Of a stretch of DNA of 6,822 nucleotides, positions 1 to 5,538 are shown piece after piece. The notes below the pieces were generated by a model that worked only from the letters and a program-made list of their open reading frames with translations, was not told the origin of the DNA and did not search any database. The number at the start of each line of letters is the position of its first letter. Position 1 is the first letter of the stretch. Source of the DNA: an uncultured Lysobacteraceae bacterium (GTDB taxonomy: Bacteria > Pseudomonadota > Gammaproteobacteria > Xanthomonadales > Rhodanobacteraceae); NCBI GenBank assembly GCA_946482585.1, contig CAMLSI010000295.1:1-6822 (forward strand). Direction: 5' to 3'. The translations under genes were made by a program, and so were the position numbers.

Positions 1-1
1 C

Positions 2-343
2 GAGGAGGGCGTGGCCCGCACCGCGCGCGCCTGCGTCGACGGCCCGGTGCTGCGGCTCTCCGGCGATCTCGAGCATCGCGCCTATCGTTCGCTCGCGGAC
101 CAGTTGCGCCGGCTCGAGCGTTATGCCCAGCTCATGGCCGAACACGACCATGCGCGCGGCCGGCGCGCTCGCCTGACCCATCTCGTCGTCAACCCGTTCT
201 GGCGCTTCCTGCGCGGCTACGTGCTGCGCGCCGGATTCCGCGACGGCTGGCGCGGTCTCATCTACGCCTGGGTCGAGGCCAACTACGTGCGGCAGAAATT
301 CATCAAGCTCTGGCTGCTCGAGCGCGGCCAGCGCATCGCCTGA
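2..343 (+). CDS. Glycosyltransferase family 2, LPS-core WaaE/KdtX-like, C-terminal part (5' end outside window)
   Basis: Only the last 113 residues are in the window. The frame is open from base 2, so the GTG at 11 is an internal valine codon and not a start. These enzymes transfer a sugar from a nucleotide-sugar to lipopolysaccharide core or a related envelope glycan at the cytoplasmic face of the inner membrane. The catalytic GT-A part with its DXD motif lies upstream, out of view. What can be seen is the family's C-terminal signature: an amphipathic arginine-rich helix (YRSLADQLRRLERYAQLMAE), then PFWRFLRGYVLRAGFRDGW, RGLIYAWVEANYVRQKF and KLWLLE. This matches the P-x-x-FLR-x-YVLR-x-GF-x-DG-x-x-GL pattern of WaaE/KdtX-type GT2 proteins. 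The gene converges on the minus-strand gene ending at 359, with 15 bp between the stops. The family is fairly secure; acceptor and donor cannot be read from this end. It could belong to another envelope glycan pathway. Confidence 0.8.
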   Translation, partial: EEGVARTARACVDGPVLRLSGDLEHRAYRSLADQLRRLERYAQLMAEHDHARGRRARLTHLVVNPFWRFLRGYVLRAGFRDGWRGLIYAWVEANYVRQKFIKLWLLERGQRIA

Positions 344-365
344 CCCACAGCGTCCGGCTCAGGCG
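337..365. terminator. Short inverted repeat spanning both convergent stop codons (weak terminator candidate)
   Basis: The arms CGCCTGA (337-343) and TCAGGCG (359-365) are perfectly complementary over 7 bp, around a 15-nt loop. Each arm contains the stop codon of one of the two converging genes. The position suits a bidirectional terminator, but neither side has a T tract and the loop is long. It may simply reflect two genes that both end Ala-stop with the same codons. No other terminator is visible between these genes. Confidence 0.25.
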
Positions 366-859
366 CGCCGCAGTATGTCCTCCACCCGCACCGCCATGGC
401 CACGGCGAATTCCTCGCCTTTCGCCTTGGCGAGCACGCGACGGTACTCGGGCAGCAGCTCGGTCAGCTCGGCCTTGGTGTAGCAGCGTTCGAGCTTGAGC
501 GTGAACAGGAAAGCACGCAGCCCGAGCACGGCGACCGCGGTTTCGTTGATGAACGCGCGTGCGAGCTGCAGCGGCGGCAATTCGGAATCGGCCGCCGCCA
601 CCGGCCCGGCGACGGCCGCGTTCGCCGCGGCACCGGCCGCGGGCTTGCCGTCGACGGCGATCAGGCCGAGCGCACTGAGTTCGTCGAGGATGCTGCCGAC
701 GTCGCCGAGCGCCGCGAATTGACGCTTGAGTTCGGCGACCGAGTGGGCCCCGTGCACCGCGATCAGCAGCGAGCGCGACCGCGCATGGAGTTTCTGGCGG
801 CGATCGACGAGTTCGCGCTGTCCCTGCGGCGTCTTGCGTGGTACGGCCGTATCTAACAT
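359..859 (-). CDS. Uncharacterised 166-aa protein, winged-helix-like N-terminal part and conserved-looking C-terminal helical part
   Basis: I do not recognise a named gene. The ATG at 859 is chosen because GGGGGGA (868-874) sits 8 nt upstream, and because longer forms of this frame would run into the ArnT-like gene that ends at 951. The product has two parts. Residues about 20-70 (RRQKLHARSRSLLIAVHG ... SILDELSALGLIAV) resemble a small winged-helix or DprA-like wing: a helix, a 'G-x-HSVAEL' turn and a final 'LxxLGLI' helix. An alanine-rich linker follows (about 72-91). Residues about 98-164 form a helical part with FINETAVAVLGLRAFLFTLKLERC and ELLPEYRRVLAKAKGEE. There is no signal peptide or membrane segment, so it is probably cytoplasmic. 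From memory, similar uncharacterised proteins with an 'NET...GLR.F.F.LK.ERC' stretch occur in Beta- and Gammaproteobacteria. A regulatory or DNA-binding role is only a guess. It appears to have its own promoter. Confidence 0.75.
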   Translation of the reverse strand: MLDTAVPRKTPQGQRELVDRRQKLHARSRSLLIAVHGAHSVAELKRQFAALGDVGSILDELSALGLIAVDGKPAAGAAANAAVAGPVAAADSELPPLQLARAFINETAVAVLGLRAFLFTLKLERCYTKAELTELLPEYRRVLAKAKGEEFAVAMAVRVEDILRRA

Positions 860-867
860 TGGATAGA

Positions 868-874
868 TCCCCCC
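868..874 (-). promoter_or_regulatory. Ribosome binding site deciding the 859 start
   Basis: Minus-strand GGGGGGA ends 8 nt before the ATG at 859-857. It is a G-run rather than a textbook AGGAGG, but spacing is ideal and no competing start with a comparable site exists in the frame after the preceding gene's stop. Confidence 0.5.
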
Positions 875-889
875 TGAGGACTGGAACCA

Positions 890-918
890 AGAATAGACGT
901 CCAATCGCGCCAGGTGAA
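890..918 (-). promoter_or_regulatory. Candidate sigma70 promoter for the 166-aa protein gene
   Basis: Read on the minus strand, TTCACC (913-918; 4 of 6 matches to TTGACA) and TATTCT (890-895; 4 of 6 to TATAAT) are separated by exactly 17 bp. Transcription would begin near 883, giving a leader of about 24 nt that contains the G-rich ribosome binding site at 868-874. It lies in the 91-bp gap after the ArnT-like gene, one of the less GC-rich stretches of the window. Hexamer matches are moderate, so this is a candidate only. Confidence 0.35.
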
Positions 919-950
919 CACTTGCATCGTCCTCATGCGCGTAATTCACA

Positions 951-2687
951 TCATTCCGCGTTGGCGTCGTCTTCCGCGGCCGGTTTCTGAACCGCGGGGT
1001 CGCATCCGGCACGGAACGCATCGGCGCGCAACAAGAACCATTCGCGACGGTTCGCATGGCCGACGTATTGCGCTTTGTCCACATCCACGCAGGCACCGAA
1101 CGCCGTGCGCAGCACGAACAGCCAGCGCCGCTCGGGCGCTTCGGCTTGCCAGCGCTGCGCGTCGGCCAACTGCAGATGCCACGGCTTCACGAAACCGAAG
1201 TCGCGTGCCGGCCGGTCGGCATGTAGCAAGTTCTGTTCCTTCCAGGCGACGAGACCGAGTTCCGCGTCCTTGCCGATCATTTCGCCGGCGCGGCGCATGA
1301 CCGCGGCGGCCGACGTCGAATCGTTGAGCACGGGATAGGCCCAGAGGCTGTAGCCGAGCCAGAGCGTGGCCAGTGTCAGCACGAGCGCGAGCAGGCTGCG
1401 CCGCGTGCGGAACCACGCCGAGGATACGAGCGCGACCGTGCCGACGACGATCAGGAACAGCCAGAGCATCTGGCCGCCGGCATCGAGTCCGCGCTGCTCG
1501 ACGAGCCGATTCGCGCGCTCGAGGTGGCCGCTCCAGGCAAGCGCGCCGACCGCGGCGAAAATGGCCCCGAGCGCCGCGACGAAGCCGAGCACGAGCCTGC
1601 GGAACGCCGGCTTCGTCGCGATCGCGTGCAACTGCGCGCCGACGAGCAGCGCGAGCAGCGGCAGCGCCGGCATGATGTAGACGTCGCGCTTGCCTTTGGG
1701 AAAGGTGAAGAAAACGACAACGAGGATTATCCAGACCAGCGGCAGCAGCACGCGCGCGGCGCGCTGGCGCAGCGCGTCGCGCCAGCGCGGCACGGCCCAG
1801 GGCAGCGCGAGCACCATCGGCAGCCAGGAGAACGCAATGACCCCGAGGTAGTACCAGGGCGGCTGGTGGTGATCCCAGGACTCGGTGTAGCGCCCCGCGG
1901 TCTGGCGGAACAGGATGTCGTTCATGTAGGCGCGATATTCCGGTCCCGATTCCGTCGCGACCGCGTAGAGCATGGGACCGAGCCACAGCGCCGTCGCCGC
2001 CGCGAAACAGACCGCGCCGAACAGCCAGCGCCAGGCGCCGCGTTCCGGCCGGACCACGCCGGGCCAGCCGCGCACGCGCGCGAACAGGTAGGGCACGAAC
2101 ATCAACAGCGCGAGCACGCCGACACCCTTGGTTATCACGCCCAACCCGGCCGCGAAGCAGCCGAGCCAGTAGGCGCGCCAGTCCGGCCCGAACAGGAAAT
2201 GCCGCAACAGGCCGTAGTTGGCGAGCGTGAGGAAGAAACAGACCGTGGGGTCGATCTGCGCGCGCTTGACCTGGTAGACGAACTGGAACGTGCACAGCAA
2301 TGCCGCCGCCGCGTAGGTGCCGACGCGATGATCCCAGAGGCGGCGACCCAGGTCGTAGACCAGCGCGAGCATGCCGAGTCCGGCCAGCAGCGACGGCAGC
2401 AGGAACGCGACGCGCCAGTTGCCGAACAGGCTGAAGAACAGCGCCTGCGCCGCCATGAACAGCGGCGGCTTGTCGGAGTAGAGCTCGCTGCCGCGGTGCG
2501 GAATCAGCCAGTTGCCCGACTCGATCATCTGCTTGGCGACCAGCGCGAAGCGCGGCTCGTCGGCGGGCCACGGATCGCGCAGGCCGATGCCGGCCGCGAG
2601 GATGACGATGGCGACGCCGGCGAGCAGCCAGAGTTCCTGTCGCTGGCTCAGGCGCCAGCCGAATGCACCATTGTGAATATGCGACAT
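951..2687 (-). CDS. ArnT-like polytopic glycosyltransferase (GT39/GT83 superfamily, undecaprenyl/polyprenyl-phosphate sugar dependent)
   Basis: A 578-residue inner-membrane protein with about 11-13 hydrophobic segments and a C-terminal non-membrane part (about 455-578). It shows the GT-C hallmarks of the ArnT family: the first-loop acidic motif DEPRF (D43, E44), then SDKPPLF (K73, P74, P75) in the place of ArnT's EKPPL. Next come KRAQIDPTVCFF (R142, D146), GVITKG (K187) and FFTFPKGKRDVYIMPALP (326-343), matching ArnT's FF...SKGK...YILP. Known relatives move a sugar from a polyprenyl-phosphate carrier to lipid A (ArnT, aminoarabinose) or to other envelope acceptors on the periplasmic side. No other arn genes are in view, so donor and acceptor are unknown and I give no symbol. 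The ATG at 2687 is preferred because GGAA (2696-2699) lies 8 nt before it. A GTG nine codons upstream (2714) has no such site and forms the edge of a hairpin. The gene starts 119 bp after the sensor kinase's stop, where NtrX would be expected. Confidence 0.88.
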   Translation of the reverse strand: MSHIHNGAFGWRLSQRQELWLLAGVAIVILAAGIGLRDPWPADEPRFALVAKQMIESGNWLIPHRGSELYSDKPPLFMAAQALFFSLFGNWRVAFLLPSLLAGLGMLALVYDLGRRLWDHRVGTYAAAALLCTFQFVYQVKRAQIDPTVCFFLTLANYGLLRHFLFGPDWRAYWLGCFAAGLGVITKGVGVLALLMFVPYLFARVRGWPGVVRPERGAWRWLFGAVCFAAATALWLGPMLYAVATESGPEYRAYMNDILFRQTAGRYTESWDHHQPPWYYLGVIAFSWLPMVLALPWAVPRWRDALRQRAARVLLPLVWIILVVVFFTFPKGKRDVYIMPALPLLALLVGAQLHAIATKPAFRRLVLGFVAALGAIFAAVGALAWSGHLERANRLVEQRGLDAGGQMLWLFLIVVGTVALVSSAWFRTRRSLLALVLTLATLWLGYSLWAYPVLNDSTSAAAVMRRAGEMIGKDAELGLVAWKEQNLLHADRPARDFGFVKPWHLQLADAQRWQAEAPERRWLFVLRTAFGACVDVDKAQYVGHANRREWFLLRADAFRAGCDPAVQKPAAEDDANAE

Positions 2688-2695
2688 GACCACTG

Positions 2696-2700
2696 TTCCA
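2696..2700 (-). promoter_or_regulatory. Ribosome binding site favouring the 2687 start of the ArnT-like gene
   Basis: Minus-strand TGGAA sits 8 nt before ATG 2687-2685. It lies downstream of the alternative GTG at 2714, so it can only serve the ATG (or, with poor spacing, nearby GTG codons). The GTG at 2714 is preceded by GC-only sequence with no purine-rich site. Confidence 0.45.
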
Positions 2701-2713
2701 TTTGTTGTCAGCA

Positions 2714-2735
2714 CGCCGCGGGAAATGCCGCGGCG
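2714..2735 (-). repeat. Perfect 8-bp hairpin in the leader of the ArnT-like gene
   Basis: CGCCGCGG (2714-2721) and CCGCGGCG (2728-2735) form an all-G/C stem of 8 bp around a 6-nt loop. On the minus strand the stem ends 26 nt before the ATG at 2687, just upstream of the GGAA ribosome binding site. No T run follows on either strand, so it is not a standard intrinsic terminator. It could end or stabilise the upstream operon's transcript, or be a leader structure. Chance is also possible in DNA this rich in G and C. Confidence 0.4.
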
Positions 2736-2806
2736 CAGGCGAAACCGTCCCCACCCATGCCCTCACGGCCCGCCGGGCGCTCGGGCCGGCCAGGACCTCG
2801 CTTCTC

Positions 2807-4972
2807 TCAATCCAGCGGCAGTCGCAGGCGGAAACTGGCGCCGCCTTCTGGCCGGCTGTCCGCGCGGATGCTGCCGCCATGTTCTTCCACGATCTTCTTC
2901 ACGACCGCGAGTCCGAGGCCGGTGCCGCGCGACTTGCTGCTCGTATACGGCTCGTACCAGCGCTCGCCGAAACCCTCCGGCAACCCCGGACCGTTGTCGG
3001 CGATCACGAGCTCGGCCCAGTGGCGTCCGCCGTCCTCGACGCGCGCCGTGGCGACTTCGATGCGCGGCTTGGCCTGGTCGCCGATCGCTTCGAGCGCGTT
3101 CTTGAGCAGATTGTGCAGCAATTGGCGCAGGCGTCCGGCGTCGGCGCGCAGGTTCAGCTCTTCGTCGGCGAAACGACGGCTGATCTGCAGGCGCTGGTCG
3201 TTCTCGTACAGGTCGAGCACTTCGCCGATCAGCGCATGCAGCGCGAGCGGACGCGGCGACAGTTGCGGCGGGCGCGCGTAGTCGCCGAACGCATTGACGA
3301 GCGCCTTCAGCGCCTCGACCTGGTTCACGATGGTGCGCGTCGCGCGATCGAGCACTTCGGTGTCGTCGGCCGCGAGACGGCCGATGAAGCGGCGACGCAG
3401 GCGCTCGGCCGCGAGCTGGATCGGCGTCAGCGGGTTCTTGACCTCGTGCGCGAGGCGGCGCGCGACTTCGGCCCAGGCCGCATCGCGCTGTGCGCGATTG
3501 AGCAAGGTGAGATCGTCGAACACGGCGACATAGCCGGCGTGTTCGGGACCGCCGCCGAGCAGCTCGGTGCCGTGCAGCAGCAGTACGCGTCGTTCGCCCT
3601 CGCCTTCGTCGATGACGACTTCCTCGCGCCACTCGCGCGCGTTTTCGCGCAGATGGCGCAGCAACGGATCGATCAGCGGCGCGAGCGCCGGGTTCGCATG
3701 CCGCACGCTCGCGAGGGGCTGGCCGAGTTGTCGCGACAGGGCGACGCCGAGAATCGTGTCGGCCGCACGGTTCGCGGCGCGCAGGACACCGTCGCGATCG
3801 ACGCCGAGCACGCCCGCGGACAGGTGTTCGAGCACGGCGCGCAGATACGCGCGCTGCGCTTCGGATTCCTCGTTGCTGCGCTGCGCGCGTGCGCCGGCGC
3901 GCTCGAGCTCGCGCTGCATTTGGTTGAACGAATTCAGCAGGAACCCCAGCTCGTCGCGGCTCGCGACCGGCAGCGGCGTGTCGTAGCGACCCGCACTGAC
4001 TGCGCGCGTCGCCGCGGCCAGCCGGCCGATCGGCGCGACGAGGCGGCGCGCGACACCGAACGCCGTCAGCAACGCGAACAGCACCGACAGCAGCAGCACG
4101 AAAGTCAGCACGAGGCTGAAGGTCAGCTTGAGCGAGCCGCGCAGGAACTTGAGGCGGCGGAAATCGAAGCTCGCGGCTTCGACGCGCTGGGTCAGCGGAC
4201 GCAGCTTCGGCGGCAGCGGAAACAGCGTCTGCAGCAATCGTGGCGAACCGCTCGCGACATTGCTGCGCACCAGTACGCGCAGCATCAGCTGGTCGCCGAC
4301 GGGTTCGGCCGCCGCATAGCTGCCGCCGCCGGACAGGCGCATCAGGGTCGCCGCATCGGGATAGACCGGATCGAGGAAGCGCGGATCGGAACTCGCCGTC
4401 GCGATCACCGTCGCGTTGTCCCCGAACACGGTGAGCTGGGTCGCGCCGAGCTGGTCGATGACGCTGTCGAGTTCCGCCTGCATCTCGGCGTCCTCGCGCG
4501 CGTCGAGCGACGCGGCGAGACGACCGCTCGCGTCCTGGCTGATGCGCAGGCGTTCGTCGACGTAGAGCCGGCCGATGTCGAGCGCGTCGTCGAGCGACTG
4601 CTCGAGGCGCACGCTGAACCACGCGTCGATGGTGGCGTTGAGGAAGTTCAGCGCGAAGCCGTAGACCACGACCACCGGCGGTACGGCCAGCAGCATCAGC
4701 ATCAGCAGCAGGCGCCGCGTCAGGCGCGCGCCGGGGACTTCGCGGCGCGCGTCGGAGACCAGGCGCAGCAGGCGCACGGCGATGACGACGATGAGCACGA
4801 GCAACGCCGCGCTCGCGAAGATCACCATCCACGGATGCAGGCGGCCGAACCGATTGCTGCCGCTCGCCGCGTCGCCCGCGAGCAGCAGCGCGCAGCCGAG
4901 CAGCGCCAGCACCGCGAGGGCGGGCAGCAATCGGCGCGTGACCCAGGTCAGGCCGCCGGAGTACCAGGCCAT
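2807..4972 (-). CDS. NtrY-like membrane sensor histidine kinase
   Basis: A 721-residue sensor kinase, of the usual size for NtrY. Three hydrophobic segments near the N-terminus (about 13-33, 47-70, 88-110) precede a probable periplasmic region (about 111-282). A fourth membrane segment (283-305) leads into a HAMP domain (about 306-360, with RRLVAPIGRLAAATRAVSAG) and a PAS-like region (about 372-490). The DHp helix carries the phosphorylatable H509 in RRLAHEVKNPLTPIQLAAER. The ATP-binding domain has the N box NLLKNALEA (N625), G1 DNGPGL (659-664), YEPYTSSK and G2 GTGLGL (683-688). All key residues are present, so it should be active. The HEVKNPLTPIQ sequence and the 'AFGDYARPP' stretch after it are NtrY-like. 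NtrY normally phosphorylates NtrX, a sigma54-type regulator tied to nitrogen, redox or envelope responses. Here no regulator follows. ATG 4972 has GGAA 5 nt upstream (4978-4981) and lies 25 nt inside the DUF4390 gene, implying coupled translation. An upstream extension in this frame would only shadow the DUF4390 gene. Confidence 0.93.
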   Translation of the reverse strand: MAWYSGGLTWVTRRLLPALAVLALLGCALLLAGDAASGSNRFGRLHPWMVIFASAALLVLIVVIAVRLLRLVSDARREVPGARLTRRLLLMLMLLAVPPVVVVYGFALNFLNATIDAWFSVRLEQSLDDALDIGRLYVDERLRISQDASGRLAASLDAREDAEMQAELDSVIDQLGATQLTVFGDNATVIATASSDPRFLDPVYPDAATLMRLSGGGSYAAAEPVGDQLMLRVLVRSNVASGSPRLLQTLFPLPPKLRPLTQRVEAASFDFRRLKFLRGSLKLTFSLVLTFVLLLSVLFALLTAFGVARRLVAPIGRLAAATRAVSAGRYDTPLPVASRDELGFLLNSFNQMQRELERAGARAQRSNEESEAQRAYLRAVLEHLSAGVLGVDRDGVLRAANRAADTILGVALSRQLGQPLASVRHANPALAPLIDPLLRHLRENAREWREEVVIDEGEGERRVLLLHGTELLGGGPEHAGYVAVFDDLTLLNRAQRDAAWAEVARRLAHEVKNPLTPIQLAAERLRRRFIGRLAADDTEVLDRATRTIVNQVEALKALVNAFGDYARPPQLSPRPLALHALIGEVLDLYENDQRLQISRRFADEELNLRADAGRLRQLLHNLLKNALEAIGDQAKPRIEVATARVEDGGRHWAELVIADNGPGLPEGFGERWYEPYTSSKSRGTGLGLAVVKKIVEEHGGSIRADSRPEGGASFRLRLPLD

Positions 4973-5538
4973 GTCCGTTCCACGACGGCCTGGCGCCAGG
5001 CCGCGTCGACGAGCGCTGGCAGGCGCAGCGCGCCGGGCAGCGCGTCGCTGTCCAGCACGATGCGCAGGCGCTGGCGTTCGGGCGCGACCGCGCGAATCGA
5101 TGCGGCGGAAAGCGGCAGTTCCATGCGGCTGAACGCCGCGAGCGCCGCCGCGCGCACGCCGTAGCTGCGCATGGTCGCCCGATCGAGGTCGCGCAGCTGG
5201 TAGTTGCGCGACAGCGGGAAATAGCGCAGCTCGAGCCGGTGCTGTTCGCGCTGTTGCGCTTCCCAGCCGAACAGGCCGCGGCGTTCGCGCGTGAGTTCGA
5301 GCCGCAAGGTCAGCGGAATGCCGTGATCGAGCGCATCGAGCATTTCGCTGCTGGGCTTCCAGTCGCATTCGACGACGAGCAGCGTGCTGCCGCCGCGCTG
5401 GTCGACGTGCGCGTCGCCGAGCGTCAACGCCGATTCGCCCGGCGCGCAGGCCTGCAGCGCCAGCGCGAGCAGCGGCGCGAGCAGCAGGCGGTGCGGCGCG
5501 CGGCCGCGGCTATCGGATTTCTTTTTCCACAATGGCAT
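4948..5538 (-). CDS. DUF4390 family protein, putative lipoprotein
   Basis: A 196-residue protein of the DUF4390 family, whose function is not known to me. The N-terminus is a signal peptide: basic region (KKKSDSRGRAPHR), hydrophobic core (LLLAPLLALAL), then LQAC with C31. This looks like a lipobox, although glutamine at -2 is unusual; alternatively C31 is just near an ordinary signal-peptidase site. The mature part fits the family pattern: a beta-rich start (LLVVECDW), EMLDALDHGIPLTLRLELTRER (65-86), LELRYFPLSRNYQLRDLD (102-119), a short helix (ALAAFSRME) and QRLRIVLDSDALPGALRLPAL near the end. The ATG at 5538 has GGATGG (5547-5552) 8 nt upstream; an ATG four codons earlier (5550) is also possible. 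The gene starts 29 nt inside rsmB and ends 25 nt inside the kinase gene, which is the conserved rsmB-DUF4390-ntrY order. An envelope role linked to the sensor kinase is inference from that order. Confidence 0.88.
   Translation of the reverse strand: MPLWKKKSDSRGRAPHRLLLAPLLALALQACAPGESALTLGDAHVDQRGGSTLLVVECDWKPSSEMLDALDHGIPLTLRLELTRERRGLFGWEAQQREQHRLELRYFPLSRNYQLRDLDRATMRSYGVRAAALAAFSRMELPLSAASIRAVAPERQRLRIVLDSDALPGALRLPALVDAAWRQAVVERTWPGTPAA

Larger units (their letters stand above)
2688..2806. other. 119-bp gap between the sensor kinase and the ArnT-like gene
   Basis: I see no gene or remnant of a response regulator here. The gap holds the 8-bp hairpin at 2714-2735 and a second 7-bp inverted repeat (2766-2772 with 2782-2788, 9-nt loop). 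I found no convincing -10 box for the downstream gene, so whether that gene has its own promoter or is read through from the kinase operon cannot be decided from sequence. Confidence 0.5.

Noticed and set aside
363..370. 8-bp palindrome GGCGCGCC
   Set aside because: Common by chance in DNA of this composition, and it lies inside a coding region.
860..1096. Longer N-terminal form of the 166-residue protein reaching to 1096
   Set aside because: The extension would overlap the C-terminal end of the ArnT-like gene by over 140 bp, looks unlike a protein N-terminus, and ignores the ribosome binding site at 868-874.
2766..2788. 7-bp inverted repeat after the kinase stop as an intrinsic terminator
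   Set aside because: The 9-nt loop and absence of any T run on either strand make it indistinguishable from chance in such GC-rich DNA.
946..2880. 644-codon minus-strand frame overlapping the ArnT-like gene in another phase
   Set aside because: Arginine- and alanine-rich shadow. The 951-2687 frame carries all the family motifs and membrane segments.
1524..3281. 585-codon open frame on the plus strand opposite the ArnT-like gene and the end of the kinase gene
   Set aside because: Its composition is extreme (R, E, Q, A) and it has no motifs. It spans two minus-strand genes and the gap between them, so it is a GC shadow.
2702..5164. 820-codon open frame on the plus strand opposite the sensor kinase
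   Set aside because: The translation is a low-complexity run of R, A, Q and E with no recognisable domain. It mirrors the strongly supported kinase frame, as expected from G/C-rich third positions.
4973..5368. Upstream extension of the kinase frame to 853 residues
   Set aside because: The added residues are an R/A-rich shadow of DUF4390. ATG 4972 has a good ribosome binding site and gives a standard membrane N-terminus.
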